A program made the translations under genes and the position numbers. DNA of 64,000 nt. Source: Achromobacter sp. ASV32. Lineage in GTDB: Bacteria; Pseudomonadota; Gammaproteobacteria; Burkholderiales; Burkholderiaceae_B. Under the pieces are notes generated by a model that worked only from the letters and a program-made list of their open reading frames with translations, had not been told where the DNA came from and searched no databases. Positions within the stretch are counted from its first letter, which is position 1, and each line of letters opens with the position of its first letter. Shown here one piece after another: positions 24,748-33,116 of this stretch. The stretch lies in contig NZ_JAELTJ010000012.1 of NCBI RefSeq assembly GCF_016428805.1, positions 16,049 through 80,048 of the forward strand, written 5' to 3'.

Positions 24748-27021
24748 ATGAAGAAACTCGATTCCATCAATATCGGCAAGGCGCCGAACGATCAGCAAGG
24801 CGATCCGTTGCGTACGGCCCTTGACCGGGTCAATAAGAACTTTGCCCTTATTGCCCCTGCCATTGATGACCTGGAGGGGATATCGCTGCCCAAAGCGTTG
24901 CCCGCCTCAGGTTCGGATCTGGACGCGGTCACGGAGCCTGGCTGGTATAACCAGGACAGCGCCGCGGGTGCGGCAGGCGGCAAGAACTACCCGGTCGCGG
25001 CGGCAGGCCAACTGCTTGTCCGGGCCGGCGGCGGCACGCGCTACCAGCTCTATATCGGCAATGCGTTGCAGGAGCAGGGTACGACGCTGTCGTGGCGGTC
25101 CTGGCAGAACGGCGGGTGGTCCGCCTGGGCGCATGCGGGCACGGCCCAGGAACTGGACCGGGTGCGTGCGGTAGCGGCGGCCGCCATCCCCGCCGACCAA
25201 TTGGCCGCTGCCGGGGGCGTCGCGACGCTGGATGCCAATCGCCAGATTCCGTCCGCGCAGATTCCGCCGCGCCATGCAGTCGCCCTGCCCACGCAGGCGC
25301 ATGATCTGAACGACTTCGTCACGCCTGACTCGTACCAGCAGACGAGCGATGCCGGCGCGGCGGCGGGGGCTCACTATCCCGTGGCTCGGGCGGGCTTTGT
25401 GCAGGTCACCGCAGGGGGCAATGCCGTGTTGCAGGGGTACACCGTTGTGGGCGATCACGCGCCGGGTCCTTTCTGGCGTATTCGCACGGGCAGCTCCGCC
25501 TGGTCGGCTTGGCATGAGACTGCCGATGTCGCTTGGGTAACGTCGCTGTTGGGCGCCGCTGACGGGATCGCGACGCTGGACGCTGCCAAGTCGATTCCCG
25601 CCGAGCAGATTCGCAGGCCGTTGCAGGCCGGCACGCTGCCATACCTGGGCTTGCTCCCCGAGGGCGCGGATTTGAATGCCTACGTCACGCGCGGTCTCTA
25701 CATCGTCGCGGCGTCGGCGATTGCCACGCCGGAGAAGCACTTCCCGGTGTCCGAAGCCGGCTCTCTTGAAGTCGTCGCGGCGGCAGGCCCCGGAACTGAC
25801 GCGACCGGCACGGTTGTGCAGACGTTCCATGCCGCCAGTTCCAATGGCGTTCATACCCGCGCATTGGTGGCCGGCACGTGGAGCGCCTGGAAACGGCTGG
25901 CTTGGTCCGACGAGGTGACCGCCGCCGCCGGCAATGCCGTGACACACGTGCGTCTTGCCGGCAATGGAATCAATCTGAACGATTGCCATGCCGGCGAGCA
26001 CTACTACACCTGGGCGGATGCTGCGACGATGGTGAATGGGCTGAATTTTCCGCCCAGTACGGCATCGACAGGCACGTTGCAGGTGTCGGCGGCGTCGATG
26101 ACGAGTGTCGCCCAACACGTCACGCTGAACGCCGAGGGCGACGCCAAGCCGGGGATGTTCAGCCGACGCGGCAATGCGGAAACCGGCGCATGGGGCCCAT
26201 GGAAATGCACCGGTGCGGTCAGCAGTCGGGCGCATCTGCCCACGGCGGATGCCGGAGATGTGTACGTTGACGGCATCGGCTGGTTCTCGTGGGACACCGT
26301 GGAGCCGGCCGGGTACTACCTGAAGGGCGGACAACGTACCGTGCGCGTTGTGGTGACGGCCAGCGGTCCGGTGCCTGTGCCTGGCTATGTGCGGCAGGTA
26401 TTCGTTCGTGCGATCGGTGGCGGCGGCGGCGGGGCCTATTCCCATCAAGGCGCCACCGAGAACCCAAGTGGCTCTTGGGGCACCATCCACATCTGCTCTG
26501 GCGGCGGCGGCGGGGGAGGCGCTGGCGAGTATTCGGAAGAACAGCTGACGGTGACGCCCGGCATTCCCTTGAATGTCGTTATCGGTGCGGGCGGCACGAA
26601 CGGAACATCGACCACGGGCGGCAATCCCGGCGGCCAGACCGCTATCCAGCAGGCGGGGGTGACTTTGAAAACACTGCAGGGTGGAGGCGGAGGCGGACGT
26701 GCCTCGTTCATGTTCGCTGGCGCTGGCGGCTGGAACGGTGGCCATGCCGGTGGCACGGGCACCGCGTGGTATGCCGGGGCGAGCGGCTACGCGTCGCCGC
26801 CTGGAAACGGTGGCAGCGGCGCCTCTTCGCCTTTCGGCGCAGGAGGAAAAGGAGGCACCCGATCCGGGCAGCTGAACTATCCCGGCAGCGCTGGTGATCC
26901 GCCGTTGAGCACCGCCTGGGGGGCGGGGGGCGGCGGGGGAGGCGGCTCGACCGGCGCAGGTAGTGGCACTTACGCCAGTGGCGCCTCGGGTCGCAATGGC
27001 GTGGTCATTGTGGAGTATTGA
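24748..27021 (+). CDS. Tail fibre with pyocin-knob repeats and glycine-rich tip
   Basis: A 757-residue fibre. Residues 1-35 (MKKLDSINIGKAPNDQQGDP) form the same attachment motif as the broken gene at 17816. Four knob-like repeats follow at about 52-128, 180-255, 300-382 and 405-486. Each has the pattern 'LN/LD...GWY/GLY', 'NYPV...G.L.V' and 'W..W' (for example RSWQNGGWSAW). Such pyocin-knob repeats occur in fibres of pyocins and related phages and may bind cell-surface glycans. From about residue 555 the protein is extremely Gly-rich (GGGGGG clusters) and ends NGVVIVEY, like the glycine-rich receptor-binding tips of other phage fibres. It is the probable target-range determinant. The next gene starts directly after the TGA. 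Confidence 0.85.
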   Translation: MKKLDSINIGKAPNDQQGDPLRTALDRVNKNFALIAPAIDDLEGISLPKALPASGSDLDAVTEPGWYNQDSAAGAAGGKNYPVAAAGQLLVRAGGGTRYQLYIGNALQEQGTTLSWRSWQNGGWSAWAHAGTAQELDRVRAVAAAAIPADQLAAAGGVATLDANRQIPSAQIPPRHAVALPTQAHDLNDFVTPDSYQQTSDAGAAAGAHYPVARAGFVQVTAGGNAVLQGYTVVGDHAPGPFWRIRTGSSAWSAWHETADVAWVTSLLGAADGIATLDAAKSIPAEQIRRPLQAGTLPYLGLLPEGADLNAYVTRGLYIVAASAIATPEKHFPVSEAGSLEVVAAAGPGTDATGTVVQTFHAASSNGVHTRALVAGTWSAWKRLAWSDEVTAAAGNAVTHVRLAGNGINLNDCHAGEHYYTWADAATMVNGLNFPPSTASTGTLQVSAASMTSVAQHVTLNAEGDAKPGMFSRRGNAETGAWGPWKCTGAVSSRAHLPTADAGDVYVDGIGWFSWDTVEPAGYYLKGGQRTVRVVVTASGPVPVPGYVRQVFVRAIGGGGGGAYSHQGATENPSGSWGTIHICSGGGGGGGAGEYSEEQLTVTPGIPLNVVIGAGGTNGTSTTGGNPGGQTAIQQAGVTLKTLQGGGGGGRASFMFAGAGGWNGGHAGGTGTAWYAGASGYASPPGNGGSGASSPFGAGGKGGTRSGQLNYPGSAGDPPLSTAWGAGGGGGGGSTGAGSGTYASGASGRNGVVIVEY

Positions 27022-27333
27022 ATGGAACATCTCGACATTTCTTCGGTCTTTGGGCAGCCGGCTGCTGCCTGCCCGACGGTTCCGGTGGCCAGAGCGTTGC
27101 TGCTCGATGCGTCCGGACTGGTCGTCAATGCTGTCGTCATTGCGCAAGGCTCGGCGTTTGCGGCGGGTGGCGGCCTGTTCGCAGTTACCGATGCACCGGA
27201 ATGGGCCGGCATTGGCTGGCGTCGCATGGATGGCAAGTGGATTGCCCCGCAAATCGGTGACGGCGATATCGGCTTGGTGCCGCCAGCTGCCGAGTCATCG
27301 CTGCGCGAGCCATCTGCTGATGATTTCAACTGA
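27022..27333 (+). CDS. Small fibre-partner protein, unknown
   Basis: A 103-residue protein starting immediately after the fibre stop. It contains LDISSVFGQPAAACPTVPVARALLLDASG, an Ala-rich hydrophobic middle and WAGIGWRRMDGKWIAPQIG. Small proteins encoded just after glycine-rich fibres are often fibre chaperones or adhesin caps, as gp38 is in T-even phages. No sequence family is recognised, so this is a positional guess. It has no signal peptide or membrane segment. Confidence 0.6.
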   Translation: MEHLDISSVFGQPAAACPTVPVARALLLDASGLVVNAVVIAQGSAFAAGGGLFAVTDAPEWAGIGWRRMDGKWIAPQIGDGDIGLVPPAAESSLREPSADDFN

Positions 27334-27342
27334 GAGCAGACC

Positions 27343-27939
27343 ATGTCACAACAACTGAAAACCATCCGCCTCTATGGCAGGCTGGGCGCGGAATTCGGCC
27401 GGTTGCACCGGTTGGCCGTGTCCAGCACGTCGGAAGCGATACGCGCCCTGTGCGTGTTGCTGCCCGGCTTTGAAAACCGCTTGCTCGACAGCGAATCGAA
27501 GGGTGTGCGCTATGCCTGCTTCATCGGCCGGCGCAATCTGCGCGAAGAGGAGCTGGCGCGGCCGGCGGGCGACGAAGACATCCGTATCGCACCGATGCCG
27601 ACGGGCGCCAAGCGCGGGGGGCTGATGCAGGTGGTCGTGGGCGTGGCGCTGATCGTTGCGTCTTTCATCCCGGGTTTGAACGTCGCGCTGTGGGCAGGCG
27701 CCAGCAGCAGTTTCATGGCGATGGGCGTGAGCATGGCGCTGGGCGGCGTTATCCAGTTGCTGACCCCGCAGCAGCGGGCCTTGAGTGTCAAGGACGGGCC
27801 CAACAACGGAGCGTCCTACAACTTCAATGGCCCCGTCAATACCACTGCGCAGGGCAATCCGGTGCCAGTCCTGTACGGCGAGCTGATCGTGGGCAGCTCC
27901 ACCATTTCGGCGGGAATCTACTCGGAGGACCAGGTGTAA
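27343..27939 (+). CDS. Tail assembly protein I-like, copy 2
   Basis: A 198-residue paralogue of the 19880 gene, with the same layout: TIRLYGRLGAEFGRLHRLAV, LCVLLPGFENRLLDSESKGVRYACF, two hydrophobic helices and the near-identical end NGASYNFNGPVNTTAQGNPVP and SSTISAGIYSEDQV. No J gene follows it; non-phage DNA begins soon after the stop. It is intact, so it may be expressed, but its usual partner is missing on its right. It most likely marks where a second tail module was joined to or lost from the cluster. Confidence 0.85.
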   Translation: MSQQLKTIRLYGRLGAEFGRLHRLAVSSTSEAIRALCVLLPGFENRLLDSESKGVRYACFIGRRNLREEELARPAGDEDIRIAPMPTGAKRGGLMQVVVGVALIVASFIPGLNVALWAGASSSFMAMGVSMALGGVIQLLTPQQRALSVKDGPNNGASYNFNGPVNTTAQGNPVPVLYGELIVGSSTISAGIYSEDQV

Positions 27940-28074
27940 AGCGAGGGCGCCTGCCCGATAGCGGACGGATTCCTGGTTGGCACGGGCAACCTCTGGCCCG
28001 GTCAGGCCCTAGAATCAAGGATCCGGCGGGGCGCGGCCCCGCCGTCAGCGTGCTATCGGGAGCCATGACGCCGC

Positions 28075-29004
28075 ATGAAGCGCAACTTCAACATCCACGA
28101 CCTGCGCATTTTCTACACAGTCGTCATGACCGGGTCCACGCGGCAGGCCGCCCAGGCCATGCACCTGACGCAGCCGGCGGTCAGCCACGCCATCTCGCGG
28201 CTGGAGGGCGCCACGGGCGTGCTGCTGTTCGACCGGTCGCACAAGACGCTGCGCCCCACCGAGGCCGGTCACTACCTGTACAGCGAAGCCAAATTCGTGC
28301 TGGACGAATTGGTCCGCATCGACGAGGCGCTGCACAGTATCGAGCAGTTCGGCGGCCGCGGTCTGCGGATTGCCACGTCGCCCGCGCTGGCGCTGTCCTA
28401 TGCGCCGGACGCGGTGCGCCGCTATCTGCAGGCCAACGGTACCCGGCCGTTCTCGATTGACCTGGAATCTTCGGTGCAGGTCATCAGCGCGGTGGAAACC
28501 ATGCGCGCCGACTTCGGCCTGGGGGCGGTGTCGCAGGACAGCGCCCGGGTAGCGTTCCGGCCCTTTCTGCGCACCGAGGTCATGGCAATCGCCCATCGCG
28601 ATCATCCGTTGGCGCGAAGGGCGACCGTCGCCGTTGCCGATATCGCGCCAGAGACCTATGTGCAGCCGCTCTGGTCCGACTACGTCATGCCTCAGGGCGA
28701 CATCACCGACACGTTGCAGTTGCGGTCCGGGATGCAGGCGCATATGTCGCTGTTGGCGGGTACCGTGCGCGCCGTGCGCGGCATCAGCCTGGTCAACGCC
28801 CTGTCGGCGTCCGACATCGTGGCGGCCTATCCGGATCTGATGGCGTTGCCCCTGGCGTCACGCCTGTGGTTCGATTTTCTGCTCATCACGCGCAAGGAAT
28901 CCGCCAATCAAGAACTGACCGAGCGCCTGCTGGACGCGCTGCGCACGACCGCCCGAGAGCGCCAGCAGGGCGCCTTCGCGCAGACGATCCAGGTGCTGGC
29001 GTAA
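28075..29004 (+). CDS. LysR-family transcriptional regulator
   Basis: A 309-residue LysR-type regulator. The N-terminal winged helix-turn-helix is clear (LRIFYTVVMTGSTRQAAQAMHLTQPAVSHAISRLE, then GVLLFDRS.KTLRPTEAG), followed by the linker helix and a periplasmic-binding-protein-like effector domain from about residue 90. It is convergent with the binding-protein gene at 29024 and may control the BKACE operon, but no shared intergenic region supports this. The effector is unknown. Confidence 0.88.
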   Translation: MKRNFNIHDLRIFYTVVMTGSTRQAAQAMHLTQPAVSHAISRLEGATGVLLFDRSHKTLRPTEAGHYLYSEAKFVLDELVRIDEALHSIEQFGGRGLRIATSPALALSYAPDAVRRYLQANGTRPFSIDLESSVQVISAVETMRADFGLGAVSQDSARVAFRPFLRTEVMAIAHRDHPLARRATVAVADIAPETYVQPLWSDYVMPQGDITDTLQLRSGMQAHMSLLAGTVRAVRGISLVNALSASDIVAAYPDLMALPLASRLWFDFLLITRKESANQELTERLLDALRTTARERQQGAFAQTIQVLA

Positions 29005-29023
29005 GGCGCCACGCGGCGCCCTT

Positions 29024-30223
29024 TCAAGGTTTCATCAACCGGCAGGTCGATTCTGCCGGGGAGGTATAGATCTGGTCGCCCGGCGCGCGCGCCACCAGCT
29101 TGTAGTAGTCCCAGGGGCCCTTCGACTCGGCGGGCGCTTTTACCTGCATCAGGAACATGTCGTGCACCATCAGCCCATCGGCGCGGATCTTGCCGTCCTT
29201 GACGAAGAAGTCGTTCACCGGATTGGCCTTCAGCCATGTCATGATGGTGTCGCCATCGGTGCTCTTGGTCGCGGCCACCGCCTTCAGATAGGTCGTGGTT
29301 GCGGAATAGTCTCCCGCCTGCAGCATCGAGGGCTTCTTTTTCATCCGAGCTTCGAAACGCGCCGCCCATTGCCGCGACGGATCGTCCTGGTCCCAATACC
29401 AGGCCGTGGTCAGGTACATGCCTTGCGCGGCCTGCAGGCCCAGCGCGTGGATATCGGTGATCAGCACCAGCAGGCCCGCGATCTTCATCTTGGGCGTCAG
29501 GCCGAATTCGGCGGCGGCCTTGACCGCATTGCTGGTGTCGCTGGCCGAATTGGCCAGGCCCAGCACCGACGCGCCGGATGCCTGCGCCTGCAGGATGAAC
29601 GAGGAGAAGTCCGCCGTGTTCAGCGGATGCCGCACCCGGCCTTTGACGACGCCGCCGTCAGCGGTCACCACCGCCGAGGCGTCGCGCTCCAGGGCCTGGC
29701 CAAAGGCGTGGTCCACCGTCAGGAAGAACCAGTCCTTGTTGCCTTCCTTGAGCATCGCCCGCGCCGTGCCGCGCGCCAGCGACACGGTGTCGTAGGCGTA
29801 GTGCACCGTGTAGGGCGTGCACTGCGAATTGGTCAGTTCCGACGCGCCCGCGCTGACCACGAAGAAGGGCGTCTTCTTTTCTTCGGCCACTTTGGCCATG
29901 GCCAGCGCCGCCGCCGAATTGGCGCCGGCAATCAACATGTTCACGCCCTTCTGGTCCAGCCATTCGCGGGCGCGCGACGAGGCGATGTCGGCGCGGTTCT
30001 GATGGTCGGCCACCAGCACTTCGATCTTCTTGCCTGCCACCGTGCCGCCAAAATCGGCGATGGCCATCTTGATCGCTTCGGCCCCGCCGGGCCCATCCGC
30101 GTCCGCCGACAGCCCGGACATGTCCGTGATGAAACCAATGCGGATCACGCCGTCATCGGCTTGGGCGGCGGCCCCCCAGCCCAGCGCTGCGGCCAGCGCG
30201 GCCGCGCACAGTGTCTTTTTCAT
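29024..30223 (-). CDS. Branched-chain-type ABC substrate-binding protein
   Basis: A 399-residue periplasmic binding protein of the Leu/Ile/Val-binding (Peripla_BP_6) family. The signal peptide is MKKTLCAAALAAALGWGAAAQA, followed by the mature start DDGVIRIGFITDMSGLSADADGPGG. Other family marks are KIEVLVADHQNRADIASSRAREWLDQKGVNMLIAG and FFVVSAGASELTNSQC. AAGGAG precedes the ATG. It lies 16 bases after the BKACE gene in one operon. No permease or ATPase genes are adjacent, so the rest of the importer is elsewhere. The ligand probably relates to the keto acid handled by the BKACE enzyme, which is inference. Confidence 0.85.
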   Translation of the reverse strand: MKKTLCAAALAAALGWGAAAQADDGVIRIGFITDMSGLSADADGPGGAEAIKMAIADFGGTVAGKKIEVLVADHQNRADIASSRAREWLDQKGVNMLIAGANSAAALAMAKVAEEKKTPFFVVSAGASELTNSQCTPYTVHYAYDTVSLARGTARAMLKEGNKDWFFLTVDHAFGQALERDASAVVTADGGVVKGRVRHPLNTADFSSFILQAQASGASVLGLANSASDTSNAVKAAAEFGLTPKMKIAGLLVLITDIHALGLQAAQGMYLTTAWYWDQDDPSRQWAARFEARMKKKPSMLQAGDYSATTTYLKAVAATKSTDGDTIMTWLKANPVNDFFVKDGKIRADGLMVHDMFLMQVKAPAESKGPWDYYKLVARAPGDQIYTSPAESTCRLMKP

Positions 30224-30239
30224 GGTGTTGTCTCCTTGT

Positions 30240-31175
30240 TCAGAACGCGACGTTGTCGCCGCCTTTCAGTTGCAGCGTCTGGCGCGCTTCGTCGGGTGTG
30301 GCGACCTGCAGGGACAGGCCCTCCAGAATCTTGCGGATGCGCCGTACCTGATCGGCGTTCGATTGCGCCAGCTCACCGGGGCCGTCCCACAGCGAATCCT
30401 CCAGCCCCACGCGTACGTTGCCGCCCAGCGTGGCCGCCATGGTCGCGATCGGCGTCTGCTTGCGCCCCGCCGCCAGCACCGACCAGGTGTAGTCGTCGCC
30501 AAACAGCCGGTCGGCCGTGCGCTTCATCATCATCACGTCTTCGGGATGCGTGCCGATGCCGCCGCGGATGCCGAATACCGACTGGATCAGGAACGGCGGC
30601 TTGAGCAGCTTGCGCTCCACGAAGTGCGCAGCCGTGTACAGGTGGCCGATGTCGTAGCACTCGATCTCGAAGCGCGTGCCGTTGTCGCCGCAGGACTTCA
30701 GGATGTGCTCGATGTCCTTGAAGGTGTTCTTGAAGATCAGGTCGTTGCTGCCTTCCAGATAGGGGCGTTCCCAGTCGTGCTGGAATGTCTTGAAGCGTTC
30801 GAGCAGCTCGTACATCCCGAAGTTCATCGAGCCCATGTTCAGCGACGCGACTTCGGGCTTGAACTGCAGCGCCGGGGCCATGCGGTCGGCCAGCGGCAAG
30901 ACCGGCGAACCGCCCGTGGTGATATTGATCACCACGTCGGATGCCGCCTTGATGCGAGGCAGGAACTGCGCGTACAGCGCCGGGTCCTGGGTGGGTTGCC
31001 CCGTGTCCGGCTTGCGGGCATGCAGATGCACGATGGCCGCGCCCGCGTTGGCAGCCTCGATCGCCGACTGCGCGATCTGGTCGGGCGTGACAGGCAGGTG
31101 GGGCGACATCGACGGCGTGTGGACCGAGCCGGTAATGGCGCAGGTGATGATGACCTTGTTTCTGGACGGCTTCAT
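30240..31175 (-). CDS. Beta-keto acid cleavage enzyme (BKACE/DUF849)
   Basis: A 311-residue zinc-dependent enzyme of the 3-keto-5-aminohexanoate cleavage family. These enzymes condense a beta-keto acid with acetyl-CoA to give acetoacetate and a CoA thioester. Visible marks are KVIITCAITGSVHTPSMSPHLPVTP at the start, the metal-binding HLHARKPDTG, VINITTGGS, and late GNVRVGLEDSLW, which holds the conserved Arg/Glu. The substrate differs widely between family members. It is the first gene of a two-gene operon with the binding protein at 29024. Confidence 0.88.
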   Translation of the reverse strand: MKPSRNKVIITCAITGSVHTPSMSPHLPVTPDQIAQSAIEAANAGAAIVHLHARKPDTGQPTQDPALYAQFLPRIKAASDVVINITTGGSPVLPLADRMAPALQFKPEVASLNMGSMNFGMYELLERFKTFQHDWERPYLEGSNDLIFKNTFKDIEHILKSCGDNGTRFEIECYDIGHLYTAAHFVERKLLKPPFLIQSVFGIRGGIGTHPEDVMMMKRTADRLFGDDYTWSVLAAGRKQTPIATMAATLGGNVRVGLEDSLWDGPGELAQSNADQVRRIRKILEGLSLQVATPDEARQTLQLKGGDNVAF

Positions 31176-31372
31176 GGCCTGGCCCCTTGGGTATTGTCAG
31201 TGGCCCGGTTGTCTCCTCCGGGTGCAGGCCATTCTGTCGCACGGTATCGGGGCTGTCACCTGAACAGAAATTATCAATTGATAGGGAATCCGGTGCTGCG
31301 TTGCAGCGGACCGCTGAAATACAATGGCCGCACGCTTGGTCTGCCGCTGCCGGCAGGGCGTTTGGATACGCA

Positions 31373-32971
31373 ATGGTGCCTCTGAAGTCCGACCTTTCCG
31401 CAATGCACTACGTCCTGGCCGTGGATCTGGGCGGCACGCGCTTTCGGGCGGCGTTGGTGGACAGCGCGGGTGCCATCGCGCATGCCTGCGCCATCGACAG
31501 CCCCGCGGGCACGGCGCCGCATCCGGGATGGGACGAGATCGACGTCGATGCCTGGTGGCGCGGCTTGCAGGTCCTGGCCGATACCCTGGCCGTGCAGGCC
31601 GGTCCGGCCTTTGACGCGATAGCGGCCATCGCCATCTGCGGCGTTACGCGCACGCAGGTGTTCGTGGATGCCCAAGGCGCGGCCATCCGTCCGGCCATCA
31701 CCTGGCGCGATACGCGCGCGGCGGCCGACGTGGCGCAATGGATGACGGCCTTGCCGCAGCATCATCCTGAAACCCGCCAGATCAATGCCTTTCACCCTTG
31801 GGCCCGTATCGCCTGGCTGCTGCGCGCCGAACCCGGCCATGCCGCCCGCGTGCGCGCCGTGCTGGACCCCAAGGACTATCTGAACCTGCGCCTGACGGGC
31901 AGGGCAGCCAGCGATGCCGTATCCCTGGCGCGCCTGGCCGCGTCGGCGCTGCCCGGTGCGGCGGCCGATGGCGCCCCGGCTGCGCGCCCGGCCAGCGCTG
32001 CCAGCGCGGCGCCCCAGGGGGCGGCGACTGGCCAAGACCTGTTAAGCGCGACAGGCGCCGACCCCGCCTGGGTGCCGGACCTGCTCAACCCCCAGGACGT
32101 CGTCGGTCCCGTGCAGCCGGGCTTGCCGGGTGCATTGCGCCGTCTGGCCGGACGTCCCGTGGTTGCCTGCGCCAACGACACCTGGGCGGCCGTGGCCGGC
32201 CTGGGGGCGCTGCGGCCCGGTTACGCCTACAACATCTCCGGCACCACCGAAGTCTTTGGCGCGGTGGGCGCCGAACCGGTGCAGGCCCAAGGCCTGATGA
32301 CCGTGGACTGGGGCGGCGGCAATCACCAGATCGGCGGCCCGGGCCAGAACGGCGCGGACACCATCGCCTGGCTGCTGCCGTTGCTGGGCCGGTTGGGCAA
32401 CGAAGGCATGGCTGGCGTGGGCGACGCCATGAATGCGTTGCTGGCCGCCCCGCGTGATCCGCAGCCCGCGCTGTTCCTGCCCTATCTGCAAGGCGAGCGC
32501 GTGCCGTACTGGGACCCCAGTCTGCGGGGGGCCTTCCTGGGGCTGAATCGCCGTCATGGCCCTGGCGATCTGGCCTGGGCCGTGCTGGAAGGCGTGGCCT
32601 TCCTGAACCGCATCGTGCTCGAACGCGCCGAAGCCGCCCTCGGCCGCCCCGTGACGCAGATCCGCTTTGGTGGCGGCGCGGCGTCCAGTCCCCAGTGGTG
32701 CCAGGTCAAGGCCGACATCTGCGAACGCCCCGTGCTCGTGGGTCAGGCAGACCAGCCCGGCATCCTGGGCGCAGCGGTCACGGCGTGGACAGCCCTGGGC
32801 CGCCATGCCAGCTTCGCCGCCGCCCAGGATGCCCTGGCGACGGTCGCCCGGCGCTACGAGCCGCGGCCCGCACAGTCCGGAATCTATCGCGGCATGTACG
32901 CCCAGTTCCGCGCCGCCGAAGCCGCGCTGGCGCCCGTGTCGCACGCCTTGGCGGGCACCCGGCTGGGGTAA
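31373..32971 (+). CDS. FGGY-family carbohydrate kinase
   Basis: A 532-residue sugar kinase of the FGGY family (xylulokinase branch). The N-terminal phosphate motif is YVLAVDLGGTRFRAALVD. Later come WRDTRAAADVAQW, LDPKDYLNLRLTG, and in the C-terminal ATPase half YNISGTTEVFG, FLPYLQGERVPYWDPSLRGAFLGL and IRFGGGAASSPQWCQVKADI. An Ala-rich insert of about 30 residues near position 200 (GAAADGAPAARPASAAS) is unusual. I use the ATG at 31373; an ATG at 31403 is also possible. It precedes a ribose-type ABC importer, so it probably phosphorylates the imported sugar or polyol. Confidence 0.87.
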   Translation: MVPLKSDLSAMHYVLAVDLGGTRFRAALVDSAGAIAHACAIDSPAGTAPHPGWDEIDVDAWWRGLQVLADTLAVQAGPAFDAIAAIAICGVTRTQVFVDAQGAAIRPAITWRDTRAAADVAQWMTALPQHHPETRQINAFHPWARIAWLLRAEPGHAARVRAVLDPKDYLNLRLTGRAASDAVSLARLAASALPGAAADGAPAARPASAASAAPQGAATGQDLLSATGADPAWVPDLLNPQDVVGPVQPGLPGALRRLAGRPVVACANDTWAAVAGLGALRPGYAYNISGTTEVFGAVGAEPVQAQGLMTVDWGGGNHQIGGPGQNGADTIAWLLPLLGRLGNEGMAGVGDAMNALLAAPRDPQPALFLPYLQGERVPYWDPSLRGAFLGLNRRHGPGDLAWAVLEGVAFLNRIVLERAEAALGRPVTQIRFGGGAASSPQWCQVKADICERPVLVGQADQPGILGAAVTAWTALGRHASFAAAQDALATVARRYEPRPAQSGIYRGMYAQFRAAEAALAPVSHALAGTRLG

Positions 32972-33116
32972 AACCCTAGGGTCCGAAGCCCCGCCCACCC
33001 GCGCCCGGCCGTCTGCGCCGGGTATACACTACGACGCCACAGGCCCGGGCAACGACCCGGCCGGGGGCAGGGCGCAGGCGCGCGCTGCCATCATCAAACG
33101 CAGCAAGGGCGAGGCG

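Larger units (their letters stand above)
13014..27939. mobile_element. Tail-only phage-derived cluster, candidate F-type tailocin
   Basis: A contiguous block of lambda-tail-like genes preceded by an S24 repressor and a divergent regulator-like gene. Order on the plus strand: regulator, V-like tube, G/GT chaperones, H-like tape measure, M, broken fibre-like gene, L, K, I, J, two small genes, knob-repeat fibre, small partner, second I. Head, portal, terminase, replication, complete integrase and lysis genes are all missing. The boundaries given are those of the outermost phage genes, and I could not identify attachment repeats. The region is either a domesticated flexible tail-like bacteriocin or the residue of a prophage. 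The gene-to-gene overlaps and an intact frameshift site favour retained function, while a broken gene and the lack of lysis genes argue against it. Confidence 0.7.

Noticed and set aside
27940..28074. A J-gene remnant after the second I gene
   Set aside because: The 135 bases after the stop contain no frame resembling J. A GGCGGGGC-gcg-GCCCCGCC hairpin near 28025-28043 lacks a T run and is not a convincing terminator.
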